Part shown: positions 22,738 to 31,974 of the stretch, in pieces
Numbering within the stretch: position 1 is the first letter of the stretch
How the letters are laid out: every line of letters begins with the position of its first letter
Made by a program: the position numbers and the translations under genes
Notes under the pieces: generated by a model
What the model saw: only the letters and a program-made list of their open reading frames with translations
What the model was told of the DNA's origin: nothing
Database searches by the model: none
Source of the DNA: Marasmius tenuissimus
Taxonomy: Eukaryota > Basidiomycota > Agaricomycetes > Agaricales > Marasmiaceae
NCBI GenBank assembly: GCA_029532415.1
Contig: JAQOTA010000042.1
Location: 868,001 to 932,000, forward strand
Direction: 5' to 3'
DNA: 64,000 nucleotides

Positions 22738-22872
22738 GCTATGTACGCTACAATGTACGCTAGGTACGCTACTTGGTACGCTAGGTACGCTACTCTGAAC
22801 GCTACTATGGCATTGAGGTACGCTACTTTGAGTGTAAGGTACGTCACTTTGAGTACTCGGTACGTTAGTCTG
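22738..22872. repeat. GTACGCTA motif cluster, right
   Basis: Six exact GTACGCTA copies and several one-base variants (AACGCTAC, GTACGTCAC, GTACGTTAG) lie at 8-20 bp spacing. The frame across them gives a meaningless YAT-rich peptide, so this is not coding. Together with the left cluster it brackets about 600 bp with no recognisable gene. Paired clusters like this resemble subterminal transposase-binding repeats, but no terminal inverted repeat was found. Confidence 0.8.
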
Positions 22873-23411
22873 AAAAGGAGATTAGATGTCTATGGATGGG
22901 AGAACAACCTGAAATGCAAATATAGAATGATGCAGGTTAGAGACTTGTCACCGTCTCCGCCCATTTCTCCAAGGTCAAAAGTTTATTTTAGATCAGGGTG
23001 AATGACGGACAAAGCAAGTCAGAAGACACTTAGCGCACTCTCGAGGCTCAACGTGCTTGGTAACTGAATTAAGGACTCACCGGCACGCGTTCAAATTTGT
23101 GGGTGTGGGACAGGCAGAGATAGATACCAGAACTCCTTCTATTCTCGCTCCTGGGAATATCTGGGTGTTCCACGGCAATGCCCACCCCCGTAAATTTCGA
23201 AACGTGTCCTGTATCCATATCCCAATTTGAGCGTGAGGTTAGTGGTTTCAAAAAGTGTCATGTCGTATCTGACACTTATAGGGTTTAAAAAATCATCAAC
23301 GTCACCCTCAAGGGTAATATAATGACGAAGTGAGGGCTCTTTTCAACGCCGCGAGGGCCGATACTCAAATGAGAGGCCTCAAGAAAATAACAGAGAGCAT
23401 CAGTGGCTGTG
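22873..23411. other. Possible exon fragment on minus strand
   Basis: A minus-strand stretch around 23080-23250 is open (reading GHVSKFTGVGIAVEHPDIPR) and ends at a good GTGAGT donor near 23083. It may belong with the gene remnant at 23741-23983, from which it would be separated by the truncated LTR. No product can be named. Confidence 0.25.
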
Positions 23412-23690
23412 TGTTACATCCATGCACCTTACCCTGGTCTATCTCACCTGGTCACATCACGCTTGGCTAGTCACATCACTTCCAGACCCAGTCCGGGTAC
23501 TTCCGCGCTATTATTCTAGTCCATTCCAACACTATTCCATCCCCGGCACTCAACCTTCACTTCTGCACTTCGGTCTCTCGCACCAAGTCCATCCCCGGAA
23601 CCTCCGCCACTTCCGCCTCCGCTTCCGGGACTCTTTCCATTCTTCATTCTGACTTATTCTGACTTACTTATCCCCGACTTCCGAGATAGT
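23412..23690 (-). repeat. Truncated LTR (same family as solo LTR at 25990)
   Basis: Starting TGTTACATCCATGC, about 280 bp match the first 280 bp of the solo LTR at 25990-26733 with scattered changes (for example TTCCAGACCCA and CCATCCCCGGCACTCAACC in both). The match stops near 23690 at GAGATA, and unrelated sequence follows. The strand is given by the next repeat's end structure and is provisional. Confidence 0.7.
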
Positions 23691-23740
23691 TCGGTCCCAG
23701 CAAAGCCTACGAACACACAATCGTCAACTTCAAATCCAAC

Positions 23741-23983
23741 TCACGACACCGATGTACTCACTCCAATCATATTGAACTGAATCAACGAAATCTGGGCAGT
23801 TCCCTTGCGCGTCTCGCTTGGAACCTTAACTGTGAAGTTCTCATGAGGCTGTAGCATTGGGAACCCATCCTTGTATTTCGGGTCGAACGGGCCTTTGTAC
23901 AATATTGAACCAGGTCCAATGCCGACCTCTCTGAGTGATGGATGGAGAAATTTAAATAAGCACGGGTCGCTCATGAATGTCAT
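23741..23983 (-). pseudogene. C-terminal piece of a secreted-protein-like gene
   Basis: An 80-codon minus-strand frame reads HPSLREVGIGPGSILYKGPF, then a PMLQPHENFTVKVP segment and ISLIQFNMIG. This pattern of a short beta-rich domain with a TVxVP...G.AQIS...F.MIG ending recalls small secreted proteins I have seen in Agaricomycetes, but I cannot name the family with certainty. A truncated LTR lies immediately downstream (23412-23690), so the gene's 3' side was probably lost. No joinable upstream exons were found. I treat it as a remnant. Confidence 0.35.
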
Positions 23984-24349
23984 CCGCTATGAAGCAAAGG
24001 CCTACATGGCTTGAGATGAATAGATATTGAACTATTACAATCGTTAAAGCTTAAGTGTTACAGATCCATCTATCAACCATGCCGGAAACGCTCGGTGGGC
24101 CGCCATGCATGGCGAAAGTGAACTGCAGTGTGTCTCGTTGATATAAATTGCCTCCTATGAATATACTTACCAATTACGCCGTGTAAGAGCTATGAATGCA
24201 TGACATCCTGTTTCAGGAGAGCGTTAATCAGACTGTACAAGGCGCATAGAGTTCGTGATTAGCCAGCACCTCAGAGAGAGATCTGCAAGCAACTTGTAAA
24301 TAGGGTAAACAACTTCAATACCAGCAAGAGGAACAGCGAGCACTGTAAT

Positions 24350-24889
24350 TGTTGAACATGTGGTTATCATGGGATACACTTTATTGATGTGTTGTTTACG
24401 GGTCTATTATTTATAGACTCTTTCACTATGACACTTGCACTCGTATGAAAGATCCTGTACTTACTCAGATGGACTCTGTAGTTAGTCAGTACTCACACCT
24501 TATCTCTATGGTTTATAACAAGGTTCAGCTTTGCACCCAATAGCGTTCAAAGCTGACTGAGCTTTCTCTCTAGATTACTTGGATAGAAAGCTAGTATGAC
24601 TATGCCTACTTACTCACTCTGCTGTTCGAGCACTTATGCTTACTGATATGCAATATGTACCATATGCTATATTCTCACTTACCTATGTTCTATGACTTGT
24701 AGATAGACAAGGACTCTTGTATAAAAGCTGGAGACTTTGCGTCTCAAAGCTTAAGGACAATCTACTCGATTATCACCTCTAGCAAGCATCTGCAAGAACA
24801 CAAGAATTCTCTTATAGTCAATATGTGAGGTTTTAGTTTCATCTCACTGTGCATTTAACTATGCTGGCTCAATAGTAATAATTCCAACA
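24350..24889 (+). repeat. Probable solo LTR (~540 bp)
   Basis: The segment starts TGTTGAACATG and ends TTCCAACA, giving the inverted ends TGTTG...CAACA. A TATA box (GTATAAAAG at about 24719) lies two-thirds of the way along, as in an LTR promoter. It is AT-rich and has no coding frame. The flanking 5-mers (GTAAT and GATCC) do not match, so the right end may be wrong or the copy rearranged. It is unrelated to the other LTRs in the window by eye. Confidence 0.45.
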
Positions 24890-25664
24890 GATCCTCGAGG
24901 AATATGACCACTGATTTCCATTTTCCTGTTTCATTCAAGTTTACCGGATTTGGATTTCTAGTTGTTGTTTGTGGGTATTGCGAGAATGCAAAATCACTTG
25001 CGGAAAGCAGCGAATAATGCTGCAAATTCTGCTGGATTGCTTTGCTTTCAGAATCTAAGCAGACTAACAGAGTCTAATTTTGGTTGAATAGGCATACTCA
25101 TTGAATCAATACCGTATGCTTGCTTGCTTAACGAAGAGTGCTTGTGATTCTTTGTCCCACAAACACACCATCCTACGGTTGAACCTGAATATCTGAACTT
25201 CGTGTGGAATTTTTTTCGACCCGACAATCGAAGAGATTGATTTACAACCAGAAGAGTTGGTGCTATATATTGAATTGTGTAGTGGAGCAGCCGTGTGCAA
25301 TGACTTCAAAAACTCTGACTTGGTTTTACTCTAGCGGTCTTACTTGATTCAAGAAGTGAGAGTAGGAAGGTCAGGAGTTTTGCACCTGCTTGAAGTTAAG
25401 CTTTGAGTCATGGAACACGTCAACAGGAATGGTGGGATACCCACTCCAAAGGCAAGCAGGTGGGTGAGGATACGCAGTATGGAGACCGGCATAGAGCACC
25501 AATGAACAGGTCCTGAGTGTGTCAATTTCAGGGAGTAAAGCTTCAGTTCAGCCAAGGGCTTCAGAACACCACTATTAAAAAAGCAAGATCCAGCTTCAAT
25601 AATTCGGAGAGAAGGCATTCATCGAGGTATACTGGAATGAATCAGGCTTTATCATTCATGTTAG
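24890..25664. other. No confident gene
   Basis: Nearly 800 bp lie between the probable solo LTR and the copia A 3' LTR. Frames are short on both strands, and no internal retroelement domain, PBS or PPT is visible. I see nothing to assign. Confidence 0.3.
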
Positions 25665-25986
25665 TGATGAGCCGGCATGACGCCTAGCGCAGAGGACTAC
25701 AACCATGGCTATACTACTACTTACCAGAGAGGAGTTTAGAGAGGTAGAGGCCAGACGTAGAAGCTCAAGCACACTATAGATTCAGGTAGAGAACTACGAG
25801 CTTATATACATGTAGAGACAATAGAACTACCATATAGGGACGACAATAGAAATTGTACATATGAGCATAATGAACAATGAAGAATAGAACAATAGCGAAT
25901 GCATTGTCCCGCATAATACAATGGCAGGAAGTCAGAACCGGGACTTCGGATATACTGGAATCTAATTATAGTCCACGGATTCAACA
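25665..25986 (-). repeat. Copia A 3' LTR (minus copy)
   Basis: This 322-bp LTR reads TGTTGAATCC...CATCA on the minus strand and matches the plus-copy LTRs throughout with scattered substitutions. It carries the core promoter CATGTATATAAGCT. On its inner side it is followed by CAC and then by the inserted solo LTR instead of directly by the PPT. Confidence 0.9.
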
Positions 25987-25989
25987 CAC

Positions 25990-26733
25990 TGTTACATCCA
26001 TGCATCTTACCCTGGTCTATCTCACCTAGTCACATCACACTTGGCTAGTCACAACACTTCCAGACCCATTCCGGGTACTTTCGGGCTATTATTCTAGTCC
26101 ATTCCAACACTATTCCATCCCCGGCACTCAACCTTCACTTCCGCACTTCAGTCTCTCACACCAAGTCCATCCCCGGAACCTCCACTACTTCCGCTTCTGC
26201 TTCCAGGACTCTTTCCATCTTATTCTGACTTATTCTGACTTACTTATCTCCGACTACCGAGATATTCCCACGCTCACTTATTCTATTCATACCTTCATTC
26301 CATCACGCACTTATTCATTTCCGGTTCATTTCCCTTCCGGTACATTTCTCCCCACGTTTGACTTCCATATGATACATCAACCTTTCCCGCACTTGACTCA
26401 CTTATCATTCATTCATTTACTATAACCCTATATAAGCTCTATACTTCCATCCTGTATCTTTAGACTCGAAATCAACCAGAATCAACCAGAATCAATCTGG
26501 ATCAATCCCCATCATGACTCTAATGTCTTTTCTTCTCTCTCGCAACTTGTCCTCTTAGTCTAGTAGAAGGACAGCTCAGTTCATGGTGCTGTTGGCGAAA
26601 CCTTCAGCTACTGTCTGCTCTAGATCTGTTGCTCCCACACTCCTTCATCATATCTCTTTCCTATCCATCTATCCGACAGCATATAAAATCCCATATCTTA
26701 TCTTATCCCTATCCAATCCGCGCAATCCTAACA
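25990..26733 (-). repeat. Solo LTR of another family inserted at the PPT-LTR junction
   Basis: A 744-bp segment with ends TGTTACATCC...ATCCTAACA has no internal coding. It is flanked by CACAC (25985-25989) and GACAC (26734-26738), a 5-bp target duplication with one mismatch. Removing it restores the expected junction of PPT (CCCCCTCGCTAAG side) and LTR end. The orientation is uncertain. Its first 280 bp recur at 23412-23690. A single LTR without an internal region is the usual product of recombination between the two LTRs of a full element. Confidence 0.8.
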
Positions 26734-26757
26734 GACACCCCCTCGCTAAGTGGCAAA

Positions 26758-29700
26758 TCAAGTGGACAAATAGAATTCAAGTCCAAGATGATCTCTGAAC
26801 CGTAAGAATTTCTCATGTCCAAGATTCTTCGTAAACATGTCTGCAGGATTATAGACTCCTTCAATGAAGAACAATTCAACTTTGCCAACTGCAACACATG
26901 ATCGAATATAATGATATTGAATATCGATGTGCTTGGTTCGGCATTCTTGATCCGGATTAGATGCAATGAAGATAGAGCATTGATTGTCTCCGCAGATTGG
27001 AATAGGACCCAAGTCAATTCCAAGTTCAGAGAGTAGCGATCTTATCCAGGAATCTTGACATCTGCAATCCGACAGTGCCATATACTCAGCCTCAGTGGAA
27101 GAAAGAGCTATGGTCTTCTGGGTGTGTGATTGCCACGAGAAGATGCCGCCTGCTAACTTGAGGAAGTAGCCAGTGATCGAACGGCGTTTGATAGGATCAG
27201 CAGCCCAATCCGAGTCTGTGAACGCAAGAAGACCTCCATCAGAGTCACCGTCATAGACGAGTGAATAGTCTGATGTGCCAGCAAGATAGTGGCAAATATA
27301 CAGAGCTTTATCAAGGTGTTCCTTTGTTGGATTAGAAGAGAACTGGGAAAGCTTCGTAACTGCATAGGCAATATTAGGACGTGTGCCCAGCATTATGTAC
27401 AGAAGCGACCCAATCACAGACTGGAACTTGGAGCGAATGGCAGGATTGACTGGACCATTGTTGGGAGTTGGCACATAGCCAGCAGGTAAGGGCATAGGAG
27501 CACCTTTTGCATTCTGCATCCCTAAACGTTCAAGGACTTTCTTCAGATAATCCTTCTGGTCAATCATGATCTTATTGCCTTCGTGACGAATGCTCATGCG
27601 GAGAAACTCGCTAGCATCGCCCATATCGTGGCATTCCCATCGAGCCATGAACTCGGCTTTCTTCTTGTCAACAAAAGCTTTGTTAGGACCCATGAAGAGT
27701 GCATCGTCAACGTAGATGATCGCATACACAACTTCACCACTCTTTGGATCTTTGCAGATGAAGAGTCCAGCATCAGAAGTCAGGCGTTTGAAGCCTAGTA
27801 CTTCCATAGACAAGCTGAGGGTTCGCCACCATTCAAGGGCAGCTTGCTTCAGTCCATATAATGCACGACGCAGGCCTAGTACCTTACGTTCTTGGCCCTT
27901 GACTTTGAAGCCTTCAGGTTGTTCCATGTAGATCTCCTCAACAAGATCGCCGTACAGGAAGGTGTTCTTAACATCAACAGAAGTGATGTACCAGTTCTTG
28001 AGAGCTGCAAGAGCAAGCATCATACGAACAGTCTCATAACAAACAACTGGTGAAAAGATCTCATCGAAGTCTACACCTTCGACCTGGGAGAAACCCTTGG
28101 CAACAAGTCTAGCTTTCTTGCGACCATTCAACTTAACGTCAAAGACCCATCTATTTCTGATGGCTTTGCGACCTTTAGGCAAGTCACAGAGTTCGAAGAC
28201 CTTGTGCTTATGAAGTGCCTCAAGTTCTTCGTGGCAAGCATTCTTCCATTCCTTCTGTTGCTCAATAGGCAACTTTGGAATATTGCGGAGTGTCCACTCT
28301 CTGATATTAGAGAAATCAGGAGTATCGGACGTTGGAAGCGAATCGTGAACTGGAACGGCATTGTTCAACAGGTAAATCACAAATCCTACTCCCCCTTCTT
28401 GGGTAAGTCTTCCAACTACGCTTTCTTCCTCATGCGACTCAGTGCTTCCACTGGGTTCTGGAGCAGGCGGAGGCGGAAGTGGACCAGGAATCCCCTTTTT
28501 ACCACCTTTGCCCTTCCTAGATCGCGAAGAGCTAGGACGATCAACTGGATGTGAAGGTTCTTTGTCTCCAGTGACGTTTCTCCAAGTATTCTTATTTTCT
28601 AAGTCGCGAATAATATCTGAGGGTTTATTCGGGTTCCGCTTCCCCCCAAATATATTACCAGGTAGTGTTGTACCCTTCTGCTGCCTCGAAGACCGGCGTG
28701 GACCATCCGCTGCTGGTGCAGGCGGAGGAACGGCAGGTGATAGACCATCTTGAAGGAACTCCATGGATAGTAGACGTATATCCAATTGAGGAATGTAATA
28801 GACAGGATAGAGACGCAAAACGCGCTCAGTGAGTTTCCTGTCATGTCCTTCAATGTTATGCTTAATGAAGACTGTGCCTTTACCCTTGATCTGTATAGGG
28901 TTGCCCTTATTTGCAGTATTCATGATAGGACCATCAAGCAATTCATATTCAGCGAAGTCATTCATGTTGTTCATGAAATGAGAGGAGGCACCAGAATCAA
29001 GGAGCCAACCCTGTGCATTGTTCACACTTTTCTTTCCCTTACATTGAGTACATCCTACAAAGTGGGTCCAAATAGCACTGCAAAAATTTACAAGTGATAC
29101 CAGATCACTACGACTACCGTGCACACTACTGATACCAACTAGTTGAGAGCAGCGCTGTAGGTTTGCATCAGATTGGGAAAGCAGGTCAAGGTATGGAACT
29201 TGCCTGTCATCGTGGAACAATCCAAGAGAGACGTCATCCGGGACGTCCTCTACTCCTGCAGCTTTGGCAATGTCATTGTCAACATCATTACCGAATAGAG
29301 AGGTCATATCGTCCATACCATCGTCAGATCCCCAGTCCATCTCTACATCTTCATCAGGATCAACGCTGCGAGAGCGTTTAGAAGAAGTAGGAGAAGGACG
29401 TCCAGTTCCTTCATCTTCCGAATTGTCCTCCAGAACTCGCTTGGACGAGGAACCAGGCTTCGAGATACGATCCTGGAGCGAACGATTGGCGGCGGACGTG
29501 ACGATCTGTTCGAACGGTTTGAAATGCCGCGCCGTCTTAGGGACACCAAGTCTGTCAGCAAGTGAATGTGCTTCACGTACATCATCAAATACTGACTCGG
29601 ATGGCTTGAAGCCGGTGAAGGACTGCATGGCAGCCGGATTCTTCTTGACAGTGGGAGGAACAGTGCTGTCACAAGACTTGTCCCAGTGACCAGTGAAGTG

Positions 29701-29949
29701 CGCTGGGGGCGGAGATCCTCTAGCACGGCTAGGAGGGTCGCTAGCGATCTCGGTGCGCAAGGAGTTGTTGACTGCGTTCAACGCAATATGTTCCCTGCGG
29801 TCAGTGATTGAAGAGTAGGGACAGACAGGAGGAGGGGAAGCGACGACGGATGCGTAGGATGCAAGATGGGAGTGACCATGAGACCGATTGTTACCACCGG
29901 CGTTGCCGGGACCCTGGTGCTGGTTGATACCACTGTGGGTACCACACTG
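26758..29949 (-). CDS. Copia A pol, open but lacking integrase
   Basis: After the last linker TAG (29950-29952) the frame is open for about 1060 codons. In order it contains the aspartic protease (LLDSGASSHF, about 28990), then a junction where the integrase should be, then a Pro/Ser-rich linker, reverse transcriptase (NRWVFDV; active site YVDD near 27715) and RNase H (FTDSDWAAD, ALSSTEAEYMALSD) with the copia C-terminal TKHIDIQYHYIR. No stop or frameshift occurs across the remaining domains, although the element's LTRs have diverged. The 429-codon in-frame deletion removes the zinc-binding HHCC region and the integrase core, so this copy could not integrate by itself. The product would be expressed only as a readthrough of gag, because no ATG begins this frame. 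Confidence 0.85.
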   Translation of the reverse strand, partial: QCGTHSGINQHQGPGNAGGNNRSHGHSHLASYASVVASPPPVCPYSSITDRREHIALNAVNNSLRTEIASDPPSRARGSPPPAHFTGHWDKSCDSTVPPTVKKNPAAMQSFTGFKPSESVFDDVREAHSLADRLGVPKTARHFKPFEQIVTSAANRSLQDRISKPGSSSKRVLEDNSEDEGTGRPSPTSSKRSRSVDPDEDVEMDWGSDDGMDDMTSLFGNDVDNDIAKAAGVEDVPDDVSLGLFHDDRQVPYLDLLSQSDANLQRCSQLVGISSVHGSRSDLVSLVNFCSAIWTHFVGCTQCKGKKSVNNAQGWLLDSGASSHFMNNMNDFAEYELLDGPIMNTANKGNPIQIKGKGTVFIKHNIEGHDRKLTERVLRLYPVYYIPQLDIRLLSMEFLQDGLSPAVPPPAPAADGPRRSSRQQKGTTLPGNIFGGKRNPNKPSDIIRDLENKNTWRNVTGDKEPSHPVDRPSSSRSRKGKGGKKGIPGPLPPPPAPEPSGSTESHEEESVVGRLTQEGGVGFVIYLLNNAVPVHDSLPTSDTPDFSNIREWTLRNIPKLPIEQQKEWKNACHEELEALHKHKVFELCDLPKGRKAIRNRWVFDVKLNGRKKARLVAKGFSQVEGVDFDEIFSPVVCYETVRMMLALAALKNWYITSVDVKNTFLYGDLVEEIYMEQPEGFKVKGQERKVLGLRRALYGLKQAALEWWRTLSLSMEVLGFKRLTSDAGLFICKDPKSGEVVYAIIYVDDALFMGPNKAFVDKKKAEFMARWECHDMGDASEFLRMSIRHEGNKIMIDQKDYLKKVLERLGMQNAKGAPMPLPAGYVPTPNNGPVNPAIRSKFQSVIGSLLYIMLGTRPNIAYAVTKLSQFSSNPTKEHLDKALYICHYLAGTSDYSLVYDGDSDGGLLAFTDSDWAADPIKRRSITGYFLKLAGGIFSWQSHTQKTIALSSTEAEYMALSDCRCQDSWIRSLLSELGIDLGPIPICGDNQCSIFIASNPDQECRTKHIDIQYHYIRSCVAVGKVELFFIEGVYNPADMFTKNLGHEKFLRFRDHLGLEFYLST

Positions 29950-30060
29950 CTACTGCTTCTTCTTCTTACCCTTGTTCTGGTTCGAAGAGGGGCGTTGCTG
30001 CTGCTGCTGCTGTGGTGGGCGAATGTTGGTCTGCTGCTGGTACCCACGCTGCTGACGTTG

Positions 30061-30807
30061 CTACTGCGGGCGCTGCTGCTGACCAAACGATGGTTCACGA
30101 TTACCAGCACGCTTCACTGCAGAGAGGCGGTTGGAAAGCTGCGGGTTCTGGCGTTCATACTTGACCATGATAGCTTCATGGACTTCTGAAACGGTAATGC
30201 AATCTTCATCCTCAGGATCCCTAACATAGTCATGGAGTGATTTGGATGAGGCAGCGTCCCATTCGGGAGGAATAGCGGCAATGAGCAAGAGGGATTTGAT
30301 CAACTCGGGGAGAACTACTCTTACCTCGGAGAGTCGTTCGATATAGGACTTAAACTTGGCAATGCCGGCTTGGGGATGAGAGGTGGTAAGTCTGAATAAG
30401 ACAAGTTTAGCAAAGTCGCCATAGATGGCAGACAAAGTGGGCTTGCCGTAGGTGAGGTTAAGCTGTTCCCAAGCTTTCTCGGCGTTTATGTCCCTAATCG
30501 GATCAAAGACCTCCTTGGTGGTGGTAATCTGGATGATTCCCATGAGCTGGAGATCTTCCTTGTCCCAAGCAAGACTTTCCTTGACCCACGCAGCGTGCTC
30601 CTCAGGAGGAACGGTGGCACAGACAACTGGAGTAACCCCTGTGGGGCTAGTGACAGTGCCAAGGGGCATGGAGGGACGTGGTTCGTCACCAGTGAGATGA
30701 CCATAAAGACCTTGGGTCTTGCACACAGCTTCCATCTCACTGGTATAGGTCTGTTTGAAGTTGGTGCTGTCGAAGCGACCAGAGAAGTATTTCTTAACAT
30801 CGAACAT
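30061..30807 (-). CDS. Copia A gag (minus copy)
   Basis: Gag starts at the ATG in MFDVKKYFSGRFD (30805-30807) and stops at TAG 30061-30063 after SFGQQQRPQ. It forms the particle shell that packages element RNA. The capsid-like core (MEAVCKTQGLYGHLTG, LMGIIQITTTKEVFDPI, LSAIYGDFAKLVLFRL, ISAIPPEWDAAS-like segment) matches the plus copy. No CCHC zinc knuckle is present. The frame continues in register through a Gln-rich linker, with TAG codons at 30061-30063 and 29950-29952 where the plus copy has Gln codons or no residue, and then into pol. Confidence 0.85.
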   Translation of the reverse strand: MFDVKKYFSGRFDSTNFKQTYTSEMEAVCKTQGLYGHLTGDEPRPSMPLGTVTSPTGVTPVVCATVPPEEHAAWVKESLAWDKEDLQLMGIIQITTTKEVFDPIRDINAEKAWEQLNLTYGKPTLSAIYGDFAKLVLFRLTTSHPQAGIAKFKSYIERLSEVRVVLPELIKSLLLIAAIPPEWDAASSKSLHDYVRDPEDEDCITVSEVHEAIMVKYERQNPQLSNRLSAVKRAGNREPSFGQQQRPQ

Positions 30808-31093
30808 GGTAGTAAGAGGTTGAGAGTTTGGTGTTGGATCTAGAAAAGACAGCATTAGCATGCGTCTAATCAACACAGGTAGCAGCCGTCAAGGCGCTAT
30901 GCTCAACGAGGAACATTGGATCCTTGAGAGCCAATGTCGTCGAAGGACGTACATCAATGCCATAGATCAATCACTCAATTAAGAGGTTGATGGCAACATG
31001 CAGGTCTAGCCTAGCTAGCCGATGACAGCGGCCTAGGGGCGCTCGTTGCTAACTGCAGCCTAGGGGCGCTCGTTATTGTATTCGGGCTAACCG

Positions 31094-31105
31094 GGGCCCA
31101 TAACC
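31094..31105 (-). promoter_or_regulatory. Primer-binding site, initiator-Met half-tRNA type
   Basis: Directly inside the 5' LTR the minus strand reads GGTTATGGGCCC. Its complement GGGCCCATAACC is the anticodon arm of an initiator methionine tRNA (CAU anticodon). This is the priming mode known from Drosophila copia and yeast Ty5, where a tRNA fragment cut in the anticodon loop is used. The same 12-mer lies at the same place in the plus copy. Confidence 0.8.
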
Positions 31106-31427
31106 TGATGAGCTGGCATGACGCCTAGCGCAGAGGACTACAACATGGCTATACTACTACTTACCAGAGAGGAGTTTAGAGAGGTAGAGGCCAGACGTAG
31201 AAGCTCAAGCACACTGTCGATTCAAGTAGAGAACTACGAGCTTATATACATGTAGAGACAATAGTAAATACCATATGAGGAGAACAATAGAAATTGTACA
31301 TATGACCATATTGAATAACGAAGAATAGAACAATGGCAAATGCATTGTCCCGCATAATACAATGGCGAGAAGTATGAACCAGGACTTCGGATATACCGGG
31401 ATCTAATCATAGTCCACAGATTCAACA
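31106..31427 (-). repeat. Copia A 5' LTR (minus copy)
   Basis: A 322-bp LTR bounded by the PBS on the low side and by ACAACAACTGGC on the high side. It contains the CATGTATATAAGCT core promoter in minus orientation. It differs from its partner at 25665-25986 and from the plus-copy LTRs at about a tenth of positions in the middle third. Confidence 0.9.
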
Positions 31428-31446
31428 ACAACAACTGGCAATATAC

Positions 31447-31974
31447 TATCACAAATCCACTACTCACCTGTTCAGATGTGGTTTTGATGATAAGGGAATA
31501 ACTGATGTGAATGCAGAGAGCAGAGGAGATGTTGTCAAAGGACAGAAGACGTTCTTTAGTCTGAGGTTTATGCCTCAGACGATCTAGCTTATATACATGG
31601 ATTCTACAGGACCCCAGACACTATCTAAGACCTATGATACCTAAGCTGACTGATGCACTCATCAGTATGAGTCTACTATGAGTCGCGATGGTGCAATCAA
31701 GGTGTAAGTATGAGTCGAGTGAGTCGTAAGAGTCAACTCGAGTGGTTGAGCTGTCCACACAGCACATGACTCGCCTTAGTCATGGTGTGGCAGATCTAGA
31801 CCTATGCGTATCCCCTTTAGTTACAGATCTATCTAGATGAGTCCAGACCGAATCTATAGAACAAGAGATCAGATATCTACTGATAAGATGTTGGATTGGA
31901 TCGAATGATATGATAACCACATGGCACAGATAAGATATAGGGAGATTAGATGTAGAGAGAGAAAATCTGTGACA
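31447..31974 (-). repeat. Gypsy 3' LTR
   Basis: This 528-bp LTR has its promoter TATA (CATGTATATAAGCT) at about 31585-31598 on the minus strand. Upstream of it, in U3 (31640-31850), TGAGTC or GACTC hexamers recur at least six times. A hairpin, GTCTGAGG with CCTCAGAC and a short loop, lies just downstream of the TATA at about 31559-31580. The polypurine tract abuts it at about 31975-31990 (a run of G on the minus strand). The pol frame reads through the tract and stops inside the LTR at 31946-31948. Confidence 0.9.

Larger units (their letters stand above)
25665..31427 (-). mobile_element. Ty1/copia family A element, minus copy, integrase-deleted
   Basis: This element runs right to left: 5' LTR 31106-31427, PBS 31094-31105, gag 30061-30807, pol 26758-29949, PPT about 26739-26751, 3' LTR 25665-25986. 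A foreign solo LTR (25990-26733) sits between PPT and 3' LTR. The two LTRs differ at roughly 25-30 of 322 positions, so the copy looks old. The flanks do not form a target duplication (GTTAG left, ACAAC right), which points to rearrangement between copies. Relative to the plus copy, 1287 bp of pol (plus-copy 35650-36936) are missing in frame, removing the pre-integrase and integrase region. Confidence 0.9.

Noticed and set aside
22035..22872. GTACGCTA clusters as a CRISPR array
   Set aside because: Repeat units are 8-9 bp at irregular 8-35 bp spacing, there are no cas genes, and the genome is eukaryotic.
22723..23001. 92-codon frame rich in Tyr-Ala-Thr
   Set aside because: It is produced by the GTACGCTA repeats read in frame; no protein meaning.
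24345..24879. GTAAT at 24345-24349 and 24875-24879 as a target duplication for the LTR at 24350
   Set aside because: It would make the LTR end in CAATA without the CA terminus seen in all other LTRs here; probably coincidence.
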